Assembly: GCA_958450325.1 (NCBI GenBank)
Contig: OY288256.1
Location: 43,790,953 to 43,854,952, forward strand
Reading direction: 5' to 3'
DNA length: 64,000 bases
DNA from: Agrostemma githago
Lineage: Eukaryota; Streptophyta; Magnoliopsida; Caryophyllales; Caryophyllaceae
Positions 30,489 to 41,960 of this stretch are shown piece by piece (positions within the stretch are counted from its first letter, which is position 1; each line of letters begins with the position of its first letter). Under the pieces are notes generated by a model. It saw nothing but the letters and a program-made list of their open reading frames with translations, was not told the DNA's origin and searched no databases. Both the position numbers and the translations under genes were made by a program.

Positions 30489-33400
30489 TGTAATCCCCTA
30501 GAAATTCTGACGCAATACAGTGGCGGAAACACTGTAGAGTTGGGATTAAAACACACTGACAAACTATATCTTATTAAAAGAAATGGTAAGTCAATACAAA
30601 GGCCTCTTTTTACAAAAGGGCTAAAAGAAAATTCTCCAAACAGGGTTATACAAATCCATAAATAAACGTGAATAAAGAAAGAGTAGGATCCACGCTACTC
30701 GCTAGCTCACACCCAAAACCCAGCAGCAAATACCTGTCATGTTATAAACATAACAGCCACGTCAGTGGGGAGTAACTCGGACGTTCTCCCAGCCATATTA
30801 TAACATATGGAAAAATAATAGTATTACTATATCAAAATTATTAAAATGGAAAACATTAAATCGATATAATAAAAATAAGCTTTCGGAGAAAACTCAAAAT
30901 ATTGGAACAATAAAATCAGGACAAGTTTTCAGAAGAAAACTTCAAATATTTGCCAACCTGTAAATCAAAATGTATCGATAATAATAAAAATAATCAAAAT
31001 GGCGTTATGGATATATTCAGTGTAGAAGGTCAGACTTTCACCAGGAGAATACTAAAAACTAGCTTCGAGAACCTAGTTCAAACAAATCAAAATCCGGTCT
31101 CTAGCTAGGCTACTCAACCATAATAGGACGGCGACTTATAAATGTGTGGCCCTAGTTTAAGAAAATGCACACCCCTCCTGGGATTACCTGTCACCCAGTT
31201 CAACTTATGACGGCGACTTACTGCGAGGCCTAAGCTTAAGGTCAAAATGTACACAACTCCCGGGATACCTGTCACCCGGTTCAACAACTAATGTACCGAT
31301 TCCTGATACACTAGCCTTATAGTTAATGGCAAAACCGTAAACCCCAGATTATTACTCTAACCCCACACCTGACTTTATTCCATAACTCCAAAACAACCAT
31401 TATCGATATATATACAAAAGATATAATCATTATAAATAATATGAGGAAAAAGGAATAATCATTTTATATAAAAGGGAAACTTTCTATAAATAGAAACTTA
31501 CTAATTTTAGAATCTTACTTAAAATAGAAATATTGTTATAGAAAATTCGTAAGTTATTAAAATATGTGAAAATGTATTAAAATTGCATTTCTAAAGAAAT
31601 TAACATTTTATTATTATCGTCGTTATCGTAACTTTATTATTTATCTAAATTAGTTACTCACAATAAAATATAATAAGTCAGTATATAGTATTTTATAAAT
31701 AATTAGGAAATCGAGTTAAAAACTATAAATTTTAGAAAGGAGATATTTTTAAGAAATAACGACATCCAAAATTAATCGAGTCGACGAGTTTTTTTTAAAA
31801 TTAAATGAGGTTTTATAAAGATTTCAAATTAGTTTTAGCAAATAGATTTTATCAATAAATAATACTGATATTACTAAAAATAATCAATCGTAGACAAATG
31901 AGAAAATATTAGGGAAAGTAGTCTCGACTAAAAATGTATTTAAAACAAAATCGACTATTTTCTCTTTTACTAGTATAAATCGTAAACGATAAATTAATTT
32001 ATTAAACAAGTATACAAACCTCGATTATAATATAAAAATACGATTTGAAGTTAAAATTATAAATTAACGAAATATGACGAAAATATGAAATCGATATTAT
32101 TTAGTTACTATTGTCACGATAACCAACAAAATATTGTAACGATCGCAAATAATTAAATTACTAACGATTTATAAAACGATATTGAAAACTTGTAAAATAT
32201 TTATAAAGCACACGATTTAAAAGAATATTTAGCAAATAATAAATAGCTAAAATTAGAAAACCGAATTTAAAATATTTACTACATACTACTACTCAAACAT
32301 ACGATATAAAATCGAGTAACGTTCTAAAGTTACCTTTGGCGCAAAAATCGATCAAAGCACTTGTCGTTCCATCTATTTCCCCAAGCTTCAATCCTTCTGA
32401 TATTCGTCTTCAAACCACTTCGAGGCTCCACGGAATCCGAGACACACAGAAACACAAACAAAGGAATCAGGATTAAAGAAGGTCGGAAATGACTAGAGAT
32501 GACCCGGAACGTAACAAGGGAAAAAAAGGGAGGAGCGAGGAAAGACTACAAAACGAGACGGAGAAGAAGGAGATCGATAAAGTACGGAAATTAGAGTATA
32601 AGAACAAGAAAAAAAATTGGTACGATCATCGAGGATAGATGATAAAGAAAAGTGAAGAACAAAGGCAAAAGAACCGAAAGGGTAGAGAACCAGGTTGAAC
32701 GACTAATAGCATTAAACGGACACGAAGAAAGCAATGGGTGTGACGACAGTTAATGAACAACAACAAGACGATGCAAGTAGGAGCAGAATCGTATAGCAGC
32801 AGCAAGACCGCGAGGAATCAAAAACAGTAGGATGAAATCAACAGCAGCAGCATTAACAGGTAAAAACGAAACCAAAAAGCAATTGAAAAATCGTGATCTA
32901 AGACCCACAATGGCAGAACAGTTCAATAGAAGACCAGTAACAACGCCGACCCAAAGAAGAGGAAGAAAAAGGGGATGGAGCGGAAGACTACACGAGCAAC
33001 ACAGCAGTACGGACAACAATCGCGAACAAAGGAGGACGAAAAAGAAGAAGGAAACAGAGGAACGATAAAACAGGCGCACAAAACGAGATGATTATGAAAC
33101 AACGAAAGAAACCGATCGACGAAAACGACGACAAACAAATCTGCTGAACGAAATAGTGAATAAGAACAAGCAGAAGAAGAAGGATGACAAAGAAGGAGAC
33201 ATGCGCAGCAGCAGAAACTAACGAGAACAGTCGCATCGAAATGGACAGAGGAAAAACAGAGGAGAAGGTGCGAAAAGAAGAAGTGGGTTACCTTAATCGA
33301 AATCAGGTAAAGAGGCAGACGAAACGCAACCGCAGTAACACTGGTACGAAGAGCAGTAAAAGAAGCATAAGTGACACAAACAGAGCAGAACGCAGCAGCA

Positions 33401-34275
33401 GGAGTACGCAGAAGTACGCAGCATCGAACGAAGATGATGAAGGAATCAGTTCACGATGGTGAAGAAGAAAGAAAATGAAATGAGTTGGTGAGTTGAGCGT
33501 CCGATTGAGGATGAATGGAAAAGGTGGGTACGGAGGATAACAAAAGAAAAGAAAGGGGAAATGAGGCGGTGGTCAACAGAATGAAGGAAAAGGGAGAATT
33601 AGTAAGGGGGGTTGTACATAATGAAGGGGGATGAATGAATATAATAAGTGGGATGAATGAGGAGTTAAAGGGCTGAATCATCACACAAAGAGAATCGGTT
33701 TCGAAATACGAATTAAACGAATTCCGTAACGAAGAGTTGGCTTACCCATGAATTGAATTAAAAGCGAATCAATAAAATTAATAAATAATCGGACTGTCAA
33801 ATAAAATGAGTAAATAAAGAACTCGAGACTAAAACGAAGATGATAGAATAAATAATTAGACGATCAAATAGTATTTCCCGATAAATAATAAATTTTCGAT
33901 AAAGTGAATTAAATTAATTTCTCGAGGAAATGTAATAAATGTTTTGACGAAACATAATATAAATGCACTTCGAGTCAAAAATAGAAATTCGAGCTTAAAT
34001 ATAAATAAATAAATAAATAAAATTTAGAATTTAAATCATCGAAATGAATTTTCGATAAGAATTAAATTAATTGTATAAAATAAATCGAAATAGAATTAAA
34101 AATATTTTTAAATATAAGAAGGGTTTCCGAGTCAAATAGAATTTTAGGAGTTTGAAACAATTTAAACGATAAATTCGTTTTATAATAATTTTGAGAATTA
34201 CGAATTAAATCGTAAATATAAAAATACGAACATAATTTTAAATTAATTTAAATTTATAAAATCAGGGGTGTTACA
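30489..34275 (-). mobile_element. Large solo LTR (3.8 kb) inside Athila-like RNase H
   Basis: The minus strand starts TGTAACACCCCTG at 34275 and ends GGGGATTACA at 30489. Flanks CTCAG (30484-30488) and GTCAG (34276-34280) are a duplication with one change. No coding domain is found. The middle (32340-33470) is A/G-rich with CAGCAG and GAAGAAG strings and gives only low-complexity frames. Removing it rejoins the Athila-like frame. Length suggests a gypsy LTR of the type at 4628-6395. Confidence 0.82.
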
Positions 34276-34583
34276 GTCAGCTTCGACATTCTCGACTCCC
34301 TTCTTATCCCGAATTTGTAGATCAAATTCTTGGAGTAGTAAGATCCAACGAATTAATCTAGGTTTTGCTTCCTTCTTGGCTAAGAGATTCTTCAATGCGG
34401 CATGATCACTATAGACAACCACCTTAGAACAAATTAGATAGGTTCGGAATTTATCGAGGACATATATGATGGCTAATAACTCCTTTTCCGTTGTCGCGTA
34501 ATTGATCTGAGCTTCATCTAAAGTCTTACTAGCATAGTAAATATTATGTAAAACTTTATCTTTTCTCTGACCCAAAACTGCTC
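34276..34583 (-). pseudogene. Athila-like RNase H
   Basis: The minus-strand frame begins AVLGQRKDK and contains YYASKTLDEAQINYATTEKELLA, VYSDHAALK, then RWILLLQEFDLQIRDKKG and ENVEAD. This is the RNase H of Athila-type elements. It lacks its upstream neighbour, because the unit ending at 34589 is inserted between it and the reverse transcriptase at 58212. Confidence 0.9.
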
Positions 34584-34782
34584 ATACGTGTAACAACCCG
34601 AATTTTCGATGACTTAAATTAATAAATAATGCAGAAAGTTATATAAGTCATTTAATTAAAAATTATATCAGAGTGTAAATAAATCTGGATCGCTACGGAT
34701 CCTTACAACAAACGACTATTAATTACATACTCTTGATTCATCAAAACAGAATATAGATTGTATTTTCATACTAAAAATATTA

Positions 34783-35074
34783 GGGAAATTCCCATTTATA
34801 CCCTCTAACTTTTCACTTTCCCCGGTTGTACCCCTACGTATAACCAATTCCCAACTGTACCCTTGAACTCTATTAATTATTCTCAACCGTGACTAAACTA
34901 GAATTAGTCGTTAAGTATGACTGTTAAGTGCCAACTTGCAGTCCTAATCTAATGACATGGCAAGTGACGGTTGAGAGTAATTAACAGAGTTCAGGGATAC
35001 GGTTGGGAATTGCTTATACGCAGGGGTACTACTGGGAAAAGTGAAAACTTAGAGGGTACAAATGGGAATTTCCC
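34783..35074. mobile_element. Mutator-type MITE, 292 bases
   Basis: The ends are long inverted repeats: GGGAAATTCCCATTT at the left and AAATGGGAATTTCCC at the right, with complementarity continuing for about 120 bases. A perfect nine-base duplication AAAATATTA flanks it (34774-34782 and 35075-35083), the size expected for Mutator-like elements. It encodes nothing. A damaged copy lies at 61236-61420. Confidence 0.9.
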
Positions 35075-35083
35075 AAAATATTA

Positions 35084-37507
35084 TTAAAATCTCTCGCTCG
35101 ATTCCCCAACGTCTTATACCTGCAAAAAAAATAAAACAGAGACCGCTGAGCGGAACAGCAACCAAACCATTCATCTAACATCACCTCATACACATAAGAC
35201 AATCATGTGAATAACTAATAATATGCTTACAAAAATATTAAAAGATATCACGTAACAGATAGTTTTCATTAATTTAATTAACCAACATGTGAGATGATGA
35301 AAATGGTAAAGTTTAGAAGATGGGACATTGGCAGCCATTTGATTTTAAATCATTTTTCACGTAAACAGATAAACACACGAATCGTGGCTCCTAGTATCAC
35401 CGCTACACCCTATTGGTTTGCATCTCACCAATAGAAGTAACCATGTTACCGACTCGTAGACCGAACCGATCTTATAAGGTTTACATCTCACCCATAAGGC
35501 TTAATTGGGCCCGAACTTCTATTATAATATATTTTTATTCAGACGGGACTCTGACCGAAACGAAAGTCGATGATTATATTCTCTGCATCACCAAGAAGAA
35601 ACCCGCAGTTTTCAGTATCCTATTCTGCCTCCGCTACGTAGGTGGTAAACTGATCAATTACTTGTCTATACATGCGCACATACCCTACACAGACTATTGA
35701 ACCGCAGCTCTCATTGCCGTAGGACGACTACCTTAAACACTAATAAGTCGACTCTCGGACCGCAGCCTCCAAGTTTGCTTTTCATTACAAGTGTAGTCGA
35801 AACACCACATATGGTAGAATCCAACACAAGCTATTCGTCCCAGACTCGCATCGTAAACTTTATATAAAAGTCGTCCTGAACAACTAGTATTTTATTTGGT
35901 GACCTTTAATAATTAGTCGGACTCATTTGAAACAGTCAAATTCTCAAATACTTACTTTCAGTGTGACAACATTATGCTTTAATCCTCAAGTGCCACACGA
36001 AACATTATATCCCAAATATCATATAATATTTATTTAAAAGAGTTTCTTTAAAAGATGTTTTATATTAAAATAAAATTAAAGTATAATAAAATATTATTTC
36101 AAAATTCAAAGTTTTCTTTTAAAATTGAAAGTTTCTGTAAAATATAAAAGTTCAAAAAGAATATATAAATTATGTTGTACTTAAAATTTGACATAGAATT
36201 ACTTTAATACTTGTGAGTGTTTTACAAAAGTATCAAAATAAAATAAATTTATTTACTATAGAAAACATAATTTATAATTTTTGGCTATTAAAAATAAATA
36301 AGTGATATAAGATTAAAATAAAATATTTTGTAAGATACTAATGTATATTATTAATATAATACATAATTAAGTAGAAAAATACTAAAGTCAATTTAAAATA
36401 TGAATAAAATCATAAACACATAAATGATATATAAAGTCTATAATATAAATATTTAATATGCATAGTGAATACAAAGAAATAAATAAAACGGAATGATATA
36501 AATATATATTAATTTAAGTTCTCTTACTCATTTTACTCAATTTTTCATATAGACAGAAATGTAAAGATGATAAATAAATAAATTAAATAAGTGATAATTT
36601 AGTTAAGTTAAATTTAGTCATAAATAAATACATAACATAAATAAAATATCACATAATATTTTTTTTATATACATAAGTAATTTAGTCATACAAATAAGCC
36701 TAAATATTTAAATAAGCAATTTATTAAGTTAGTAATATAATATACTTATATATATATAAAATGTACTTATAAGTAACATAATTTTTTTTTATAATATGTA
36801 TTTATTAGTAACATAATATACTTATAAGTAATCTACCTTAATAAGCTATTACGGAGTATTTATTAATAATTAAAGGTGGTCAGTTCAATAATATCGTCTA
36901 CGTTAGGAACATCGTCTCCTTCCCCTTTTTAAAGACATTTTCGGTCGAAATTGATTTGGCCCTTAATACGGTTCCAGAAAAATGATTCCGCTAAATACCG
37001 GGTAGCTCCTCATTCCCGATGCTCCAATTATATAGAGAAGGACGAGGGAGGAAATATAGAATGTTGTACAGAGTATGTAGTATTATATAGTAAGTAGAAG
37101 TAGTGTAGTACGATGTAGTACGTAGTAATAATATGTGTATTATGTAGTAATAAGTGGTGTAACGAGATGTAACGAGTGGTGTAAGTAGTAATAAGTCGTA
37201 TAGTATGTATATATAGTATAAAGTTAGGTGTAGGTGTAGTATATGCCCTACTATAATAACCTCAAAAGAAATCATTAATAAGAAATCATTTAAGTATAAT
37301 CAATGATTTCTTTGGTTAAAGAAATCAATTATCCTAAATAAGTGGTCTCTTATATAATAACAAAGATACCATGTTTTAGGCAAATAATTTGTTACCCCAT
37401 ACAAGTTAATATCAAAGTATGAGAGAGAAGAAGCTTGCCGTCACTGAAATCTGCGATTAGTTGATTGGCCATGGCAAGGATTAAGAAAACTACAAAAAAT
37501 CAGTCAA
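35084..37507. other. A/T-rich LTR-like stretch without genes
   Basis: Probably the remaining part of the insertion that starts at 34589. 36000-36850 is nearly all A and T. 37050-37230 is a run of short GTAGT/ATAGT repeats, which gives a Thr/Tyr-rich frame that I do not consider a gene. 37267-37325 carries AAGAAATCATT repeats, also seen at 53040-53200. Confidence 0.5.
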
Positions 37508-38775
37508 TAGCAATTCCAATTATGAACAAATTCAGAAAATTCTTTTTCATCAGAAATATTATGCACGTCAAATTTCAGATTAAAAGGAAATGTTTAAGTG
37601 TTAAAACTAAAAATCGGCTTTTAATCGTTTTTGTCCGTAGACGGTAATAATTCAATAATCGATACATAAAATATCGGAAAAATACAAAATTATCAAAAAT
37701 CATCAAAAACATCATTTTTACAGAATATATTCGTATATTACAAGTTTAGGCCGAGTATTACGATTTTACAAATTAATAAGACAATTTAATCGTTAATCTC
37801 GTAAAAGCGATAAAAATACCGAAACATGCAAATTTCAACTTTTAAAATTTTTCCAGATTATATGACATACATATATTGTCAAAATAAAATTATAATTATA
37901 TACGTGCAATTGCACAAATAAAATCAAGCAATACTCGAGTAACATCGACGTTACCTTCTGTGGACATGACATAGGTCCACCCCGACGCGGCCACGCGCGG
38001 GTTTGGGGAGGCGAATGAATCTCATGTGAGATGGAGCTCAGATTGAAATTTAAATCGAAATGAAGTCGCCACCGAACTTTGTGGGAGTTCGGGCCCATTC
38101 GAACACACTCTATATCCTTATGGGCCGTGCACAGAGTGCGGCCCATTTCGATTTCAGAGTTTATGGGGTTCGTCCCTTTGCATTGCGGTACCGATACCGA
38201 CATTATCGGTTACCGTGTATTGAATGACTCTCGTGTGCCAACGGTTTCAGACATCCTTGAAACCGAGGTTCTGAGTAAGGGGTGAGGGTACGTGTTGGGA
38301 AGCCCACAAAAGGACACCCAACCCCGCCCGCACTTAGCGGCCTCTACTTAGATATCGTTCGTTTTTCGAATACGCGCGCTTGTAATTCGGTTGAAATGTA
38401 ATGTAAATAGCGTTTTAGCTAAACATGTGAAATATGTTTGATCTACGTCGCTTAATGCATCTTTTGGATTATGTCGAGGTTGTATTTAGCATGCAAGATT
38501 CGTTTTAGTACAATAAAACAAACAACGAAAATAAAACTTAAAACAAAAGATTACTAATGCGCGAGCGGAATACAACCCGGAAATATAATACGACAAACAA
38601 AATATATAACAATCGCAACATTAACGGAATTTAAATAGATAAGATGATATAAGAAGACATGATGCACGGTTTTGAAAAGAGTAAGACACGTGATGGACTT
38701 GACACGTGTTGACCGAGGTCATAAAAAAAGGTTTATCGAGGCTTAAAGTGTGTGGAAGGCTCACGGCTTGGCGTG
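37508..38775 (+). repeat. Left arm of a 1.27-kb inverted repeat
   Basis: Reverse complement of 49726-50992 over its whole length, with few differences and almost no gaps by eye. The arm contains unique flank (37508-37958) and the last 817 bases of an Ogre-like LTR (37959-38775). Confidence 0.88.
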
Positions 38776-39487
38776 ACAAAGGCCACTCGATCGAGTCATG
38801 GAGGGACTCGATCGAGTGCCTCTCGAAAAAACCTCCTGCCTTGGTTTTTTGAGGTACCACTCGACCGAGTGGGCTAGGCATTCGGTAGAGTGCCCCTTGT
38901 ACGAACAGCATCGGTCTCGAATTTGCTTTAGTCTTTAATTCGATAAATTATTAAATCACGTAGAAATATGGAATAATTTATACTCGACTTAATTTTTATA
39001 TGCTCGTAATGTGTACGTTAATATTACGAGATCAATTATCGGGACTTTTAGAAAAAGACGTTATAAGTCATTTTAGATTGAACTAGGACAAAATAATTCC
39101 CTCCGCGTTATAATGTCGTAATTGGTTCTTTCGGACCATGTCACAATTAATTCGACATTAACGGGTTCGTGCAAGAACGATTTATTGACTAGTTCTTTTA
39201 GACATAATATTCGACTACGAAGTCGATATCGCATCTTAAGAATAAACGTTCTATTTGTTTGATTAGAACGAAAGTCGATTCCCTCCGCGTCGACATCGTA
39301 ATTAATCCTTGCGGATTATGTGATGTTCGATTTGTATCCACAAGTTTCGTTCCAACCTTGAAAAAAAAAGAATCGAATATGTTAAAAGAGGAATATTCGC
39401 GATCCCATCATGCCTTTGAGTGTTTAGGGCGGGGCTCCTCGAGATGGGTCTTATACGAAAATCATCCTTAAACGTATTGGGATAGTA
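37959..39487 (-). mobile_element. Ogre-like LTR tail (minus orientation)
   Basis: On the minus strand this ends ...CATGTCCACA at 37959, the same LTR end as at 46876, 61485 and 62761 (minus) and 50540 (plus). It includes the CTCGATCGAG cluster at 38783-38905. It should be the end of the 3' LTR that starts at 41071, but the middle of that LTR is replaced by an inverted segment (39488-40866). Confidence 0.75.
38783..38905. repeat. Palindrome cluster, CACTCGATCGAGTG type
   Basis: Four units, two of them near-perfect (ACTCGATCGAGT) and two changed at one or two bases (CACTCGACCGAGTG, CATTCGGTAGAGTG). It begins about 820 bases from the LTR end. Confidence 0.85.
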
Positions 39488-39578
39488 TTTCAGGTACCAA
39501 CTTGTGCTTCCTAACGGAATATCAAGTTTTTATCTCCCCAGTGTGAGATGGTCTTTCACCTAAGTGGCGCATGCAAAT

Positions 39579-39900
39579 TGGGATGTATCTGCAAACAGAT
39601 ACACCCAGGGCTTCAGAAACAAGCTCCCGCGTAGTTCCGAGATGGGATGTGTCTGCAAACAGATACACCCAGGGCTTCAGAAACAAGCTCTCGCGTAGTT
39701 CCGAGATGGGTTGTGTCTGCAAACAGATACACCCAGGGCTTCAAAAACAAGCTCCCGCGCAGTTCCGAGATGGGATGTATCTGCAAACAGATACACCCAA
39801 GGCTTCAGAGGCAAGTCCCCGCGCAGCTCCTAGATGGGATGTATCCGCATACAGATACACCCAGGGCTTCAAAAACAAGTCACCACGAAGCTATCCTAGA
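39579..39900 (-). repeat. 64-base tandem repeat, five copies
   Basis: Units at about 39579, 39643, 39707, 39771 and 39835 each contain the hairpin TGTATCTGCAAACAGATACA. They are the inverse of the array at 41259-41960. Frames through the array give a repeat protein on paper only. Confidence 0.9.
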
Positions 39901-40050
39901 TAATAGAACTTAGGTATATTTTCTATCCTATGGCTGGCGTCCCTTTTACGCAAGTCTAATGGACTATAAACGACCCAAACGGAAGTCTGCCAGGTCTTAA
40001 TCCTCGATTGGCCTGGTAGCTACTCTGACTTTCGCCTTGTCCAAGCCTCA

Positions 40051-40070
40051 GTCGGGAGGGGGGGGGGGGG
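40051..40070 (+). repeat. Homopurine run with fourteen consecutive G
   Basis: A G-run ends just before the plus-strand LTR start region at 40071, in the place where the mirror arm has a normal polypurine tract (minus strand of 41072-41084). It may be an expanded polypurine tract. Confidence 0.7.
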
Positions 40071-40865
40071 GTATAACGGTTTCCAATATTTGGCTGCTAG
40101 GTGTCTATAGCGGTTTCCAACAAACACCCGATGATGATCGGACGTAAACATGACTCAATACGCTCGATTTTAGACTCGAAATCAATAAAATTTGGCGCGA
40201 GCTTTTAGTGGAGTAAAAATCTAACCAAACCAACCTCAAATCCAAGCCCAGTGGGTCATTTCCAATCAAATAAGACTAATTTAGGTCAAAACCGACACCA
40301 AGGGCAAAACCGTCTTTTAGCAATCAGGTCAAACCCTGGTCAAAGGCGTTTCCGAGAAATAAAAATCAGTCGCGCAAACTTCAAAAGTCTGACTCGAAGT
40401 CAAATTCTACAAAAAAATCAGCTACAAGAAAGATCCAAGCAACTAAACTTCTTCGTTAGAGATAAAACTTTGTCTCTAAGTAATCCTTCCACCTGCCCAG
40501 ACCCACTCGATCGAGTGGACTAGCCCACTCGGTCGAGTAGGCTCACAAAACCCGCGGAAATTGGCATCAGACCGGGCACTTGATCGAGTGCCATGCACCA
40601 CTCGATTGAGTGACTCCTTTTTTATCCAAAACCAGGCTTTTCTTCTATCCAAAGTCGGGCTTTTTCTATCCAAAGCCGGGGTATTTTCTTATAAATACCC
40701 CACCCCCCTCAACATAATTCATAACTTTTCCAATACAACTTTTTCCTCTACAACTTTTTCATCTCTACAACCTTCAACTCTATAAACACAAACCCGAGAT
40801 CAAAACTCGTCAAAGACCCGAGAGCAAAACTCATCAAATCCCTTAGCGCCATTTTTGACCCAAAT
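40071..40865 (+). mobile_element. Ogre-like LTR front part, plus orientation (inverted segment)
   Basis: The sequence matches, in plus direction, the front of the LTR found in minus direction from 49725. It has the GGTGTCTATAGC lead, CGATGATGATCGG, the CACTCGATCGAGTG cluster at 40504-40616 and TATA box CTTATAAATACCCC near 40689. The first 20 bases are altered. It lies inside the region expected to be one minus-strand 3' LTR. Confidence 0.75.
40504..40616. repeat. Palindrome cluster upstream of TATA box
   Basis: Four units: CCACTCGATCGAGTGG, CCACTCGGTCGAGTAG, GCACTTGATCGAGTGC and CCACTCGATTGAGTGA. Their order matches the cluster at 49187-49303 (other strand). Confidence 0.85.
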
Positions 40866-41071
40866 TAGTCTCATTTGACTGGAAACAACCCACTGGGCCT
40901 GAATTTGAGGTCTGTTTGATGATATTTTTATTCTCCTAAAAGCTCGTGCCAACTACCATTGATTCCGAGTCCAAAATCGAGTGTATTATGTCATGTTTAC
41001 GTCCGATCATCGTCGGGTGTTTTTTTGGGAACTGTTATAGACACCAAGCGGTCAAAATGTGGGTGTCTACA
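40866..41071 (-). mobile_element. Start of 3' LTR of Ogre-like element
   Basis: The minus strand begins TGTAGACACCCACATTTTG at 41071, the same start as 49725. Only about 205 bases are in the normal direction before the sequence turns into an inverted copy at 40866. Confidence 0.75.
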
Positions 41072-41258
41072 GAGCCCTCACTCTGACTGAGGCTTGGACA
41101 AGGCGAAATTCAGAGTAGCTACCAGGCCAATCGAGGATTATGACCTGGTAGACTTCCGGTCGGGTCGTTTATAGTCCATTAGACTTGCGTAAAAGGGCTC
41201 GCCAGCCATAAGATAGAAATCATACCTGAGTGGATGGTAATAGCTCAGTGGAGACTTG

Positions 41259-41960
41259 CCTAAGAAGCCCTGGGTGTGCTCGTTTGCAGACACATCCCAT
41301 CTTGGAGCTGCACAGGAGCTTACCTAGGAAGCCCTGGGTGTGCCCATTTGCAGACACATCCTCATCTCATAACCACACGGGTGCCTGCCTATAAAGCCCT
41401 GGGTGTATCTGTTTACAGATACATCCCAACTCAGAATTACGCGGGAACCTGCCTATGAAGCCCTGGGTGTATCTGTTTACAGATACATCCCAACTCAGAA
41501 TTACGCGGGAACCTGCCTATGAAGCCCTGGGTGTATCTGTTTACAGATACATCCCAACTCGAAATTACGCGGGAACCTGCCTAAGAAGCCCTGGGTTTAT
41601 CTGTTTACAGATACATCCCAACTCGGAATTATACGGGAACCTACCTAAGAAGCCCTGGGTGTATCTGTTTACAGATACATCCCAACTCGAAATTCCACGG
41701 GAGCCTACCTAAGAAGCCCTAGGTGTATCTGTTTACAGATACATCCCAACTCGGAATTACATGGGAGCCTGCCTAAGAAGCCCTGGGTGTATCTGTTTAC
41801 AGACACATCCCAACTCGAAATTACACGGGAGCCTGCCTAAGAAGCCCTGGGTGTATCTGTTTACAGACGCATCCCAATTCGGAATTATGCGGGAGCTTGC
41901 CTAAAAAGCCCTGGGTGTACCTATATGTAGGCACATCCCGTGTTTTTTTTAGGAGAAACG
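41259..41960 (+). repeat. 64-base tandem repeat, about eleven copies
   Basis: Units start near 41259, 41323, 41387, 41451, 41515, 41579 and so on to 41898. Each holds AGCCCTGGGTG and the hairpin TGTATCTGTTTACAGATACA, which has nine-base arms. The last unit replaces the hairpin by a different symmetric one, TACCTATATGTAGG. The array lies in the 3' UTR of the Ogre-like element, a region known in the Tat lineage to grow tandem repeats. Confidence 0.92.

Larger units (their letters stand above)
39488..40283 (+). repeat. Left arm of inner inverted repeat
   Basis: Reverse complement of 40866-42141. From left to right it holds 3' UTR sequence, five copies of the 64-base hairpin repeat (39579-39900), a purine tract and the first 200 bases of an LTR in plus orientation. 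The right arm is longer because it has eleven repeat copies. Confidence 0.85.

Noticed and set aside
32750..33462. Several 70-110-codon frames in the 3.8-kb solo LTR
   Set aside because: All derive from CAGCAG/GAAGAAG low-complexity DNA, overlap each other on both strands and match no domain.
36991..37275. Thr/Tyr/Leu-rich 94-codon frame
   Set aside because: Antisense of GTAGTA/ATAGTA simple repeats.
37835..38203. Frame starting MSVSVPQCKGTNPINSEI, recurring at 46972, 50296, 61709 and 62657
   Set aside because: It recurs because the LTR tail DNA is repeated. It runs across or near the LTR end, lengths differ by copy, and no domain is seen.
41259..41960. 64-base direct repeats as a CRISPR array or as a coding repeat protein
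   Set aside because: Whole units repeat with no unique spacers. The frames are by-products of the repeat, and the mirror array is read in other frames.
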